Shown: in pieces, positions 53,519 to 63,571 of the stretch
How the letters are laid out: every line of letters starts with the position of its first letter
Numbering within the stretch: position 1 is the stretch's first letter
NCBI GenBank assembly: GCA_964036045.1
Contig: OZ038379.1
Span: forward strand, 19,315,017 to 19,379,016
Length of the DNA: 64,000 nt
Origin: Eutreptiella sp. 'Long Island Sound 2002'
Lineage: Eukaryota > Euglenozoa > Euglenophyceae > Eutreptiales > Eutreptiaceae
Reading direction: 5' to 3'
Made by a program: the position numbers and the translations under genes
Notes under the pieces: generated by a model
What the model was told of the DNA's origin: nothing
What the model saw: the letters and a program-made list of their open reading frames with translations, nothing else
Database searches by the model: none

Positions 53519-54204
53519 GCTCCTTCACAAGGCCTCAAAGCCCGCAAGACAAGGGAGGGCTACATCTGGGTGGAGGTACCCATGCAAGACGTCATTGCTG
53601 CACTGCCTGATGCCACGAGGAACACCAGTAACAGTGGCAGCGACGATGTTGGTGGTGGTTGCAGCACCGGCGATGTAGCCGGCAGTGCGGGTGGGGGTTG
53701 CAGTGTGAGCGAAACCGGTGGGGTTATGGCTGGTACGGCAGATGGTACTGCAGGTGGTACAGGAGGTGAGAGTGGCAGTGTGATGGGTAGCAATGGTAGT
53801 GCAAGTGGCAATGGCAGTGTAAGCGGCAGCAGTGGCGATGTGGCTGGTATTGTAAGGGGCAATGGCAGTGCACGGGGCAGCACTGGCGACTGGCTGGTAG
53901 CACGAGTGGGAGCGGTTACGGTACCAGTAAAGGCAGTGTGAGCAGCATGAGCACCGATATGAAGGATATCATCACGACAGGCAGAAGTGGCGGTATTGTC
54001 CGCCCAAGTGTTGACATAAACAATATATATGCTATCCCGACAGTGATCAGCGTTCCGTATTGTGGCAAGTCTCCTGCCCGGTGGTATTCTGTAAGAAGGC
54101 CAAATGATCCCTACCATCCGTCTCGGCCGGCCTTTTACAATGACTGGTCAACACCAACCCTCATGGACGTGGATCAGTGTGACCCGAATGCTATGGCACT
54201 CTAG
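53519..54204 (+). pseudogene. Gene C-2: diverged paralogue of C-1, frameshifted, first copy
   Basis: It starts after an acceptor (TTTATTTCTTGTGTCACAG). It encodes APSQGLKARKTREGYIWVEV and PMQDVIAALPDATRNTSNSG, then about 90 residues of Gly/Ser/Val-rich linker. Near 53890 the frame shifts by one: the linker continues as GSTSGSGYGTSKGSVSSMST, then RPSVDINNIYAIPTVISVPY, ARWYSVRRPNDPYHPSRPAF and STPTLMDVDQCDPNAMAL to TAG 54202. Alignment to C-1: (V/A)PS...KARKT.EG(F/Y).W, (A/R)PS(I/V)DIN..Y(S/A)(L/I)P, RPAF(F/Y)N and STP..MD.D..DPNA. The shift is in both tandem copies, so it is old, unless a very short intron or recoding bridges it. The minus-strand frame 53560-54117 is a shadow of the linker. 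Confidence 0.5.
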
Positions 54205-54208
54205 GGCA

Positions 54209-55558
54209 TTGGTCAAGCATGTGGCCAAGAAGGTATTGCAAACGCAACATTGAAGTGAAGGGTGCGTGGGGGGTAACGTGATTGGGGAGCAGTTCGTCCA
54301 CCATTTGGCCATGTGAGCTTTGTGATGATCCATGCCATCCTACATCCCACCGACAGAGCAACACACATCCATGCCATCAGCCATCCGTTGGGTTGGCTGT
54401 TCAATAGGGGCACCAACGCACCATTTCAAAATTGTGTGGGCATTGTCTCATTTGTGGACCGCGAGGTCAAAGGCCCTGCAGGACGATAGAAAATCCAAAA
54501 TTTTCACTACGCGAGGCCTGCCCCAGATTCTGGAAGTGGTCACCAGCCACCAAGATACCAGGGATTGAGTCGAAATGCAATGCAGGTGCGGGCAAAATAC
54601 CATTGAAACGGCTGTTATGGACAGCCACTGGCTGGTTTATGGGGAGCCCGGTTCGAATCTGCGGATCGAACGCGCCCCCATTCGATTTTCCAGTTTTGGG
54701 CGCAGGTATTTTTTACTGTGGAGTGCAAACACAACGGAGATGGTCTACTGGATCTGAAGTAAATTGCGGCAGCACAGTGTGGTGTCTCTCGTCTAAACTA
54801 GTGATCATGTGCTGCCAGGCCTGTTTCAGTCTGGTGATCTACAACAGAAATTCAGAATCAAAGAACACAGGCAAAAACTGATGGCAAACTTTGACGAAGA
54901 GCAGAAGTGAGATGCCCAGCTGGCAGATGGCGCGCGTGTCAATCAGTGCAGCACAAAACTTAGTGAGGACATTGCATTTGCATGGGAATGCACCAAATTG
55001 AATGAGGCTAATTGGTGATTCTTTCAAGAAAACTGGTCATTTCGTTTTGTTGCAGCTGAGGGTATCCTTTCACGCATGCTTTGTTGGCTCAGTGATCTGC
55101 CACGTGAGCCACCCTTGTGCACCCCCACAAGCGCCTGTTCTGGGTTTAACTCATCCCTGATGACTTTCCTAAGGCCTTGGGGTTGCATATTGCAATGCAG
55201 TTTGCACGGGCAACAAGATAATGTGAAGGCGGTGTCCAATTTTCAAACCAGGTCTATGTTTTGGCAAATGAGGCTGGGATTGCTCCACCTTGACAGTCAC
55301 AGTCACACGAGCCGGCACAGCACACTACACAAGAGCTAGAGGGGCTCAGAGATGTCAGAGGCAGACGGAGACACACAAGGAGAGGCTGCCGAATGGCGTA
55401 CACTAGTGGCAGATTGTACCCGGAGAAAAGAACTGCTCTGTGAATGCATGTCGTGGAGGCGGCTCATGATAGAAGGCTATCTAGAATCGACGATGCGCTG
55501 TTGTATCCAGTTTTCGTTGCGAATACTCTTCCCAGTAGAAAAGGGCTTGGGGTCATAG
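54209..55558 (+). pseudogene. 1.2-kb coherent frame interrupted mainly by TGA
   Basis: A single plus frame from 54332 to 55558 reads like protein throughout: SHLWTARSKALQDDRKSKIF, TTRGLPQILEVVTSHQDTRD, CRCGQNTIETAVMDSHWLVY, PIRFSSFGRRYFLLWSANTT, LQQKFRIKEHRQKLMANFDE, DAQLADGARVNQCSTKLSED, SRMLCWLSDLPREPPLCTPT and GEAAEWRTLVADCTRRKELL. Internal stops are TGA 54566, TGA 54755, TAA 54794, TGA 54908, TGA 55016 and TAG 55337. Before 54332 the frame has more stops (TGA 54314, 54323 and 54326). A second frame (IHAILHPTDRATHIHAISHP, then EVKGPAGR) is protein-like over 54320-54490. It is part of, or follows, gene C-2. No family is recognised. Confidence 0.45.
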
Positions 55559-56147
55559 AACACTGGACAATGCGCATCGTGAAGCATCTGCGGGCTTGCT
55601 ACATGGAATAGTCGGAGGGAACGTTGGTTGCAAAGGGTTTTTGGGATGGATGGGGCATGGGGTTGATTTTCGGGAAGGTTGCGAAAAGCTGTGCTGGCTA
55701 CGCCCATGCCGTGGAGGCTGTGTGGGGATCACTGGATCACTCGCTGTTCGCTAGTGCCATTGGACGTGACCTCACTTGTCTCAATATCCTCGGGACCGGG
55801 CCATCCCTACCTCCGAAACAGAAACGCGTACGCAGAGTCCTCGTCCAAGCGGGCCTCCCCCCGACCAGATTTTTCAAACCACGGGGGGGCGGCCGGGCCC
55901 GGTCCTTGTATGCAACCCCCCCCCCCCCCCCCCCCCGTCCCCCTCCCCCAGGTTTTGAAAAATAGTGGTGCCGGCTCAGCCACCAACAAGTGTCTCTAGA
56001 GAAAACTGTCCGGCGCCGAAGGCGCCAAAGTTTTTTTTCTTACTACATGTTTATACTCAAAATACTCAAAATTTTTTAGAGAATTCATATTTGTGTTAAA
56101 ACAACAAGAAGGAGGGCTACGGGAGGGCTACAGGCCCTAACAGCAAC
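55559..56147. other. No supported gene; long C tract
   Basis: A C tract occupies about 55917-55936. ATACTCAAAATACTCAAAA-type A+T-rich sequence lies at 56040-56100. GGCGCC...GGCGCC short palindromes lie near 56014-56026. The frames across the C tract are artefacts. Confidence 0.5.
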
Positions 56148-56400
56148 CAGAACCCTAGCCCCAACCCTAGCCCTAGCCCTAACCCTAACACTAACCCTAG
56201 GGCTAACCCTAACCCTAACCCTAACCCGAGCCCTAACCCCAACCCCTCCCCCCTCACCCCTGGCTGGATGCCCCCATGACCCCCGGCTAGACCCCCCCCG
56301 ACCCCCTGCCAGACCCCCCCCCCCCCCCCGGACCCCCGGCCAGACCCCCCCCACCCCCGGGAGGAACCCCCCTCGCCCCCAACTGCCCCTCCCCCCCCCA
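56148..56400. repeat. Interstitial telomere-like repeat and C-rich tail
   Basis: Variants of CCCTAA (AACCCTAGCC, CCCTAACACTAA, CCCTAGGG) span 56148-56245. They include four consecutive perfect hexamers at about 56203-56227 (complement TTAGGG). The next 150 bp are extremely C-rich with CCCCCGACC and CCAGACCCC motifs. This indicates a former telomere or subtelomere, or a telomerase-healed break. Minus-strand Gly/Val/Arg frames across it are artefacts. Confidence 0.85.
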
Positions 56401-56877
56401 GGTTTTGAAAGATAGTTGGGGGGTGGGTCGCATCAGGTGCGGTTGTAGTCGCCACCCCCCCGTGTTTCAAACATCCTCCATTTCCGGCAATTGGGTTACT
56501 GTTTTTGGTGGTCAACGAAGAGGAAAAATGGGAGGAATCCGCACTGTGTGTTGCATTCGCTACCACAATGTCCTATCGGACAATCATAGCAGTGGACAGC
56601 TTGAAGTTTGATTCCCAGAGTTGCGTATAGGGGTCCACAGAGCGGGAAGGAGGCAATTTGGCGACATAACCCCTACCATATCCGGGACGAGCAGAGGTTA
56701 TGAGACCATTTCCTTGTTCTACCTTTTGACTCTCCCAGGCATGCCCCAACTTGTACCCGAGCATCGGGGGGTGCATCAGTTCCCTTGCGTTGGAATATTG
56801 AAGTATCATCTCTGTCCCGGCGACAGGTGCAACAAGCACCCAGAATGCAAGAAATCCAATCACACGTGTTTTGCAAA
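56401..56877. other. Spacer with an isolated 85-bp-like unit
   Basis: GAGGCAATTTGGCGACATAA and CCCCTACCATATCCGGGACG (56648-56690) resemble one minisatellite unit. About 80 bp on, CACCCCCCGATGCTCGGGTACAAGTT (minus strand, 56755-56780) resembles the region encoding the AWV.VEQQN motif at 25560-25610. The plus frame 56621-57010 contains a Cys cluster (YHLCPGDRCNKHPECKKSNH, then TCFANFC), but the minus strand is equally open. Confidence 0.4.
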
Positions 56878-57020
56878 CTTTTGTGCAGCGGCGACCACTG
56901 CCCTAGCCTCATGCCTTTTGTGCAGTTGGAACCACAGCCCCAACCAAACCCCTTTTGTACAGCGACAACTGCGTTCCTCAGCACCTCCTTTTGTGCAACT
57001 ACAGCCGTAGCAGGGTTTGA
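56878..57020. repeat. 37-bp tandem repeat, about 4 units
   Basis: Each unit begins CTTTTGT(G/A)CAGC or a close variant, followed by a diverged Ala/Thr-encoding stretch. Starts are near 56878, 56915, 56952 and 56989. Confidence 0.7.
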
Positions 57021-57181
57021 TGATGGCCCGGTTGGTGTGGATGCAGTGATATGGCCATAGAATGCACTGCCATATATTTCTGAATGCAACCGTGTGTTCG
57101 CATGGGGTTTTGCGTGGGGGCCCTCAAATCCGGCATAATTCATTGCCATGGAATCAGGTCTTTTTCCCCTGCTCTCTTAAT

Positions 57182-57406
57182 ATGGCAGACACTAGTGCTC
57201 CTCACGTGGTTGTTGATAATGTTGTTGCTGATGGACTTGACACCATGCATCTTCTAGCCATGAATGCGGGTACCAGGCTCAAGTATGATCATTTTGCTTG
57301 GTTTGCATGCCCCTTGCCCACTTTTGGGCACATTCTGGCTTTCAGCTTCCAGCTCTACATTCAGCCCAAGTTTGAATTCTACCCCAGATCTAATTGTGAG
57401 CCCTAG
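57182..57406 (+). CDS. Candidate small ORF, 74 aa
   Basis: ATG 57182 reads MADTSAPHVVVDNVVADGLD, TMHLLAMNAGTRLKYDHFAW and FACPLPTFGHILAFSFQLYI to TAG 57404. The N-terminus has a plausible initiator context (CTTAATATGGC). It is Val/Asp-rich then hydrophobic. It could be a real short protein or a first exon. No family is recognised and its partner in copy 2 lies outside the window. Confidence 0.3.
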   Translation: MADTSAPHVVVDNVVADGLDTMHLLAMNAGTRLKYDHFAWFACPLPTFGHILAFSFQLYIQPKFEFYPRSNCEP

Positions 57407-57560
57407 AATTCTGATTTTAGCCCTCAACATACCAACACTTTGAAATCCTAAACAACCCTAAACAGCCGTGACTAGCCCTCCTCAAACCCGATGGACGTCC
57501 AAATACTGCTCCACAAGCCTCAACAATACTAAATAAGCCTCCACAACCCTCAGCGATTAG

Positions 57561-57770
57561 ACCAGCACTGGTCTTCTGCCCAGATTCCACCTTCGTTCGC
57601 TGAGATACAACCAAGATGGATCCAACCAAGGTGATAAGGATCCGCGGGCCCAACGTGAGCAATATTTCAAGTCCAAGTCTCGTGGATCAACCAACAAGTG
57701 GGCGAGGCCCGCTCCCGTTCCCAAGCCCAATCTCAGTCCCATTGCCAGTCCAAGTCTCGTCGAGGCCTAA
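57561..57770 (+). CDS. Candidate internal exon without ATG, 69 codons
   Basis: The open frame begins after TTAG at 57560 and reads PRFHLRSLRYNQDGSNQGDK, DPRAQREQYFKSKSRGSTNK and WARPAPVPKPNLSPIASPSL to TAA 57768. Its basic, Ser/Pro-rich, hydrophilic composition is strongly protein-like. A second frame over the right part (57698-58114) reads RSRSQAQSQSHCQSKSRRGL, NKSIWGMLTAAKVLPITLRG, ERTLKVHTTQAAADAKRQVG and NQAPLDQMCNEQ before CAG|GTTTGG (57929), and may be another exon or the true continuation. An AGTCCAAGTCTCGT duplication lies in both. Confidence 0.3.
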   Translation, partial: TSTGLLPRFHLRSLRYNQDGSNQGDKDPRAQREQYFKSKSRGSTNKWARPAPVPKPNLSPIASPSLVEA

Positions 57771-59083
57771 CAAACAAAAGCATTTGGGGCATGCTTACGG
57801 CGGCAAAAGTGCTTCCCATAACCTTGAGAGGTGAACGTACGCTCAAGGTCCACACAACGCAGGCAGCCGCCGATGCCAAGAGACAGGTTGGCAACCAAGC
57901 GCCGCTCGACCAGATGTGTAATGAACAGGTTTGGGGGCTGTTGCCGTTCTTGTCATGCTGGAGCTATCTCTTTTGCACAGGTTTGCTCCCTTTGCCAGGC
58001 CAAGGCATGGTGTTTGTGAATATTGATTTTGCATGTGTGAGGGATCATGTAGGGCAAAAATTTGTGATATTGATTTTGACGGGAGAAAACTACATGACAC
58101 AATTTGTAGTGTAACCACCCCCCCCCCTCTGCAAGTGAGAATCCTGAATGGATAGCGGGGCTGTTGCATGTTTGATGAGGGGAAAACGTTCACAAGGGAC
58201 TGTGGCACACTGAATCCCCTCTTTGCCAAATGTGGTTGGCTTTATCCAGAACCTTTTCTTGTTTTGTTGTGCCAACGAGGTTCAGGTGCATTGGCATTGG
58301 AGGGGGGCGAAGTAGAAAGTGCAAGTTACGAAGCACAACAGGAGTCAGAAACCGAAATGGAGCACTGCTACGTAAGAGTCCCCATGCCACCGGATGCCCT
58401 CAGTCCCCACTCCCTTCACTTTCCAGGGCACTAAATTTTCCCTTGTCTTTATTCACCCACAACATACCATGTTTGCATATGGCCCTTTTTCAGGCCTTGC
58501 TACTCCAGTTAGTAGCCCAAAGCTCGTGCCAACAGCCCCACCAGGTGTCTGAATTCATACCTGCATCTCGGTCCTCCCTCCCTCACACGGCACGCTGCTC
58601 AGAAGTTTGATGTCAAGAGGCATTCTGTACAGCAAGGAGAGCGTGGATGGCGGGAAGGACTCAAGAGGGGAGCGATGGGGAGTTTTATGAGGCTCCATGA
58701 GGTACCAGAAGGACACCGCAGTGTGCATACGGGTCTGGCAAAGCATGTCCAGACACGGATTGGCGGACCTGCATTGGGATTGGCAGTAGGCCGGGACATG
58801 CATGGACATGCACTGGCATGCACGATTTTTACTCTTGACATGCCTGGAAAAAATGGATTTGTGAGCACATGGTTGTCACTCTTGGATAGCTTGATGCTGA
58901 CCCATAATTGTTCACTTGCGTGTGCCTTAGGGTGATCTAGCAGTGGCATTGTGTCTAGTAAGTCAGTTCTAAGCATGTCTCCCAAGTAGGGTGCTGGGGA
59001 AACTCCCTGCTTGAACAGAGCCCTATTGAGCACTTTGAAAGCTCTTGTCATGATGTGCTCGGATGCAAGTCAAGGATGCTTAG

Positions 59084-59170
59084 ATGCAAAGCATGCAAGT
59101 GAAGATCGATGGGTTGGAAAAGCAGATTACCGAGTTGAAGCGAAAATCAGCAGCATCATCAGATTCCGAG
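59084..59170 (+). CDS. Gene C-1, 5' coding exon, second copy
   Basis: The same 29 residues as 49717-49803. The only difference I see is AAA to AAG (Lys, synonymous) at the seventh codon. The donor GTATGT is at 59171. Confidence 0.5.
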
Positions 59171-60577
59171 GTATGTACTGGAAGGACAAATCTTTGGGTT
59201 GCTGGAATGTGGAATGTTGTGGTAGGAGTGTGCACTGCATGGTGTGTGTAGCAGGGATGGATTTGGCAGCTACTGTTCTTATGGGTGGGCCTCGTGTTCA
59301 TCAGGGGGCGAGAGGGTAATAGAAATGGACCGCGAATAGATTTGGGAAGCATTGTGAATTCTTGCAAGGGCCGATGGCTGGAGTATTGGGGCAGACTAAT
59401 GGCCGTGGTAGGAGCAGCCGGGGCCAACAAGGACTGTATGCAAGCATGGCATGAAATGTGTGAATAAACACATGTGCAAGTACAACCACGTGGGAAGTGA
59501 AGGGAGTGGGGGCCCCAGTTGGTATGAGGACACAGCACGCGGCCCGGCACAGGTGTTGTGTTGAGAGGCATCCAGCATGCAAAGTGGGTGTGGACAACGG
59601 TAAGGAAAATGAGGAAGAGCAACAGAGAAGTTTACACAGCTCCATGAGGTACCAGAACGACACCAGAGTGTGTATGGGGGGCGGTGTCTGCCTGGGCCTT
59701 TGGATAATGAAATGACGATTATGAAATTCCTTTTTGTCTCTTTTGAGGAGGGGCGAATTCGAGGGCCACATGCGAGCGCCAAAGGGGTAGAAATTGGCCA
59801 AAAATGCAGTCAATTCTTTCCTCAAAAGCCTCCGTTGCTTTCTTTCCCACTCCCTCTCCCCGCCCCCTGCCGCTGGTCCACTCTCTCTTTGCCGTGCTAG
59901 ATGCCTCTCGACTTTGAAATGCGTTAGGACCAACAAAATTTTTGACCCCAACCATATACATCTCCTTGTTTGTTGTATTCTGGTGCTTGATTTGGTGGGT
60001 CTCTTGGCGGGGGGTAGTTTGTACGGAATGGGCTATGCAGAGTCCTGTGAAAGCGCTTGTGGGAAAGACGCCCTGTCAATGCATGCTAGGGTGCCATATC
60101 GTACCAGGGTCCATGAAATAAGGATACGCAGCGCAAAGGGTATCATTAGGGCATCGTGCAAATCCAAGGGTGAGGGCTAGGCGGGCCTTGAGCCCCCGTT
60201 TGGACCTCCTCCTCCCCCCCCCCTTTCTCAGGGAGCCCCAAAACCCCAGGCCCCCCCCATCCCCTTTTGGCAATTGGATTTGCCAGTGCCTCAGCCCTCA
60301 GAAGACGGCAATGTCTTATGTTGAGGGCATCCATTGGACCATTTTGGTTGTTATGAAATCAAATCAAATCAAAAAATCTTGCATCTCATCTTTCGAAATG
60401 TTGACACTTCTTGACAGGCTTTAAAATCAGGTTACCTCAAATTATTGCACTTCCTCAGCTCCTTGCACGGTTTCCGGATGGGATTGAGTTGTCATCCGGG
60501 AACGAGGACTCTTTGCCATGATATCCCTTGCAACCTAATTTGCCAACCTAATTTGCACTCCGTGTTTTCTGTCTCAG
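59171..60577 (+). other. Probable intron of gene C-1, second copy
   Basis: Same length (1,407 bp) and boundaries as 49804-51210. It contains the same R5 repeat part. Confidence 0.4.
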
Positions 60578-61207
60578 GTTCCTTCGGAACGGCAAAAAGC
60601 TCGTAAGACACCGGAGGGTTTCAGATGGACGTGTGTGTTGGTGCCTGAGGATTTTGACAACGCTGAAGGCAATAATGGAGGAAATAGCAGCGAGGGTTGT
60701 AGCGGTGGCACTAGTGCTGGCAGTGGCAGTGGCAGTGCTGGTGGCTGTGGCGGTGGCAGTGGCGGTGGGGGTGCAGACAATAGTGCTAGTTGTGGCACTG
60801 GCGTCAGTGATAGTGCCCGTGCAAACAACAGTAGCAATACTAGGGGTAATCGCCAAGACAACAACAGTGGCTGTGATATTGGCAACAATGGTAGTTATAT
60901 TGGTCGCAATATTGGCAATGCGGATCGTCACAATGTTCCCCACGCCCATGGGGTATCGGCACCGAGTATTGATATTAACATTATGTATTCTCTCCCCGTG
61001 GCATCTAGTGAACCCGAGGTTGGTAAAACGATGCCAAGGAGTTACACGGCACCAAGAACGGAGCCATTTTCCCGTCATCAGCCGGCATTTTTCAATGAGT
61101 CAACACCGGTTTACATGGACACAGATAGGTGGGATCCAAATGCATCTTCGTGCAAGCAGCCGGCATTTTTCTTCAGCAGTGTAGGTAGCTACCAACCGCG
61201 CATGTAG
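60578..61207 (+). CDS. Gene C-1, 3' exon, second copy
   Basis: Encodes the same protein segment as 51211-51840. I found no amino-acid difference in the exon, although the surrounding non-coding DNA has scattered changes. This is compatible with a very recent duplication or with constraint. Confidence 0.6.
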   Translation, partial: VPSERQKARKTPEGFRWTCVLVPEDFDNAEGNNGGNSSEGCSGGTSAGSGSGSAGGCGGGSGGGGADNSASCGTGVSDSARANNSSNTRGNRQDNNSGCDIGNNGSYIGRNIGNADRHNVPHAHGVSAPSIDINIMYSLPVASSEPEVGKTMPRSYTAPRTEPFSRHQPAFFNESTPVYMDTDRWDPNASSCKQPAFFFSSVGSYQPRM

Positions 61208-61964
61208 TGGTTGTGCTAGTCCTAATCCAACAGAGCAGGTGTTTGAGTTTCCAAGATTTGACGATAGACTGAGCTCAATAGTTGCATATTTGATGAAGGT
61301 TGCTGGAGATAAGCTCAACAGTTGTAGCTGTGTTTCATTAGGGAGAATTCCAGGGTGATTTTTTTGTGAAGGGGCAAGGTAGGAGTTACATTGGCAGGCA
61401 TGCTGTGGAATTCTGATGCAGGCATTCCCAAGGTGGAAAGATGGAAGTCCAAAAAGGGCGGGGAGAGGGGGGCATAAGGGAGATGGTTGTTTTGGATATT
61501 GCAATGTATCAGCTGCTGTGAAGTTTTTGGCTTTATGGATCTCAAATGCGATGCTTTGGGGTCCCCCGCATCCGCCTCCCCCGGTGGACTCCTCCACCTC
61601 CCTATGCCCTCTCCCCTGACCTAATTTCCGTTTGTCTTTCTATCAATCATTCAATCTGTCAATCTGATGAAGTCTCACCCCCTCCCCTGACCCCGAGGGC
61701 TCAGTTTGGACCCCCTTGGCAAACCACCTACGTTGTTAGCGTCAAGCATTTCAACGGCTCCGTCCCCCTCCGCCCCCTGCATTTTTCACTCCACATGTGG
61801 ACATCTAAGTTTCTGTTTCTTCTCAGTCTCATCGTTCTTATGAATTTCACGGTTTTCTGGGCATTGCATTGCGAGCTTGGATCCTCCTCTTTCTTTTCTA
61901 TTCTCATTTCAGTCGGCATTTACATTTTGGGTTTGACTATTGGTGGTGTTGTATTTGATCCTCA

Positions 61965-62800
61965 GTGTGCAATCATATTGATGACAACAGAGACATTGCA
62001 GCATTGAAAGTTCGACGACCATTTATTATCTATGTTTCAGAGAATTTAGTGCATGTGCGCAAACTATATTGTGCACCGCTCGAGTGCGGTGGACAGCCGC
62101 TGCTGAGGACCCCCCCAATGGGCGACACGAGCAACAAACACGCCAGGCTACCTCGCAAAGGGTCTGTGGACCGTGGCCAGCACTAGTGGAGTCCTCGGCA
62201 AACCCCACTTCAGTAAGCTCAAGTGCGGCAAAACCGCCCGCCCAAGCAAGAGATCCTCGCTCATTGCAAGGGGGCCAAAGCACACTTTCTTTAAGTGTGT
62301 ACTTATCCCGTCTCGCAATAGAAAGATGCCTTTGGAACATGTACCATTGGCAGTCTTTCTTCTGCAAACGCTTGCTGCCGTCGCTCCTTTAAATGCGTTA
62401 GTCGCTGTGCAGCAATCCCACGGGAGCTTTTTGGGCAAGCTTGAGGTTTGTGATGGTTGATTTTCCACAGAAGAATTTTCTCCTTGCAAAGAAGTACCAT
62501 GTTGGGGACCATGGCGTGCAGATACACTGTAAAGTGTGGTGTACCGCTTGATGGAAATCACACACCTAGATTTTGTACCAGAGAAACAGCTACATTGGTG
62601 CAACCCCTGCGAAGAAAAAGGCGCCGATTGGTCTGCTCCGGTGGTGTTGTGGTGCCTCCAGGAAGCATCCAAATCCTGCGAATTCATATTAGGAAACGGT
62701 GTGAAATGTTCTTATCTTAGACAGCAAGATGTGGGCTATAGGACAAGTGCAAATCCACCAAGACTTTTCAAATGGCGATTAGACCAAAGTGTGTTGCCTT
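61965..62800 (+). pseudogene. Coding-like frames upstream of gene C-2, second copy
   Basis: Counterpart of 52598-53427, with the same frame change near 62537. One substitution (AGT to AAT near 62393, Ser to Asn in a shadow frame) was noted. The 62536-62829 frame ends in the shortened G tract. Confidence 0.32.
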
Positions 62801-62881
62801 GCCGGGGGGGGGGGGGAGGTGCCCAGTAATCATTCCTTCTTGCACGCCTAGCTTTACTGACATTTATTTCTTGTGTCACAG

Positions 62882-63567
62882 GCTCCTTCACAAGGCCTCA
62901 AAGCCCGCAAGACAAGGGAGGGCTACATCTGGGTGGAGGTACCCATGCAAGACGTCATTGCTGCACTGCCTGATGCCACGAGGAACACCAGTAACAGTGG
63001 CAGCGACGATGTTGGTGGTGGTTGCAGCACCGGCGATGTAGCCGGCAGTGCGGGTGGGGGTTGCAGTGTGAGCGAAACCGGTGGGGTTATGGCTGGTACG
63101 GCAGATGGTACTGCAGGTGGTACAGGAGGTGAGAGTGGCAGTGTGATGGGTAGCAATGGTAGTGCAAGTGGCAATGGCAGTGTAAGCGGCAGCAGTGGCG
63201 ATGTGGCTGGTATTGTAAGGGGCAATGGCAGTGCACGGGGCAGCACTGGCGACTGGCTGGTAGCACGAGTGGGAGCGGTTACGGTAGCAGTAAAGGCAGT
63301 GTGAGCAGCATGAGCACCGATATGAAGGATATCATCACGACAGGCAGAAGTGGCGGTATTGTCCGCCCAAGTGTTGACATAAACAATATATATGCTATCC
63401 CGACAGTGATCAGCGTTCCGTATTGTGGCAAGTCTCCTGCCCGGTGGTATTCTGTAAGAAGGCCAAATGATCCCTACCATCCGTCTCGGCCGGCCTTTTA
63501 CAATGACTGGTCAACACCAACCCTCATGGACGTGGATCAGTGTGACCCGAATGCTATGGCACTCTAG
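62882..63567 (+). pseudogene. Gene C-2, second copy, same frameshift
   Basis: Identical in structure to 53519-54204. A single codon difference in the linker (GGTACC to GGTAGC at 63284) is seen. The frameshift near 63253 is shared, so it was already present before the tandem duplication. Confidence 0.5.
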
Positions 63568-63571
63568 GGCA

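Larger units (their letters stand above)
48733..58102. repeat. Tandem duplication unit C, copy 1 (9.37 kb)
   Basis: It begins TTTGTAGTGTAACC next to the end of minisatellite array 3. The same sequence restarts at 58103, directly after the last base of this unit. The offset is 9,370 at the start, 9,367 in the middle and 9,363 after the G tract at 53437. The second copy is visible only to 64000, corresponding to 54637 here, so the part 54638-58102 has no visible partner. Confidence 0.93.

Noticed and set aside
54640-54690. tRNA-like T-loop (CCCGGTTCGAATCTGCGG)
   Set aside because: The flanking bases do not form a 5-bp T stem and no acceptor or anticodon arm is found.
54314-55558. Alternative genetic code with TGA as sense codon
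   Set aside because: TAA and TAG also interrupt the frame, and the intact CDS at 7261-7869 ends sensibly at TGA, so decay is simpler.
56085-56566. Gly/Val/Arg-rich minus-strand frames
   Set aside because: They translate the telomere-like and C-rich simple sequence.
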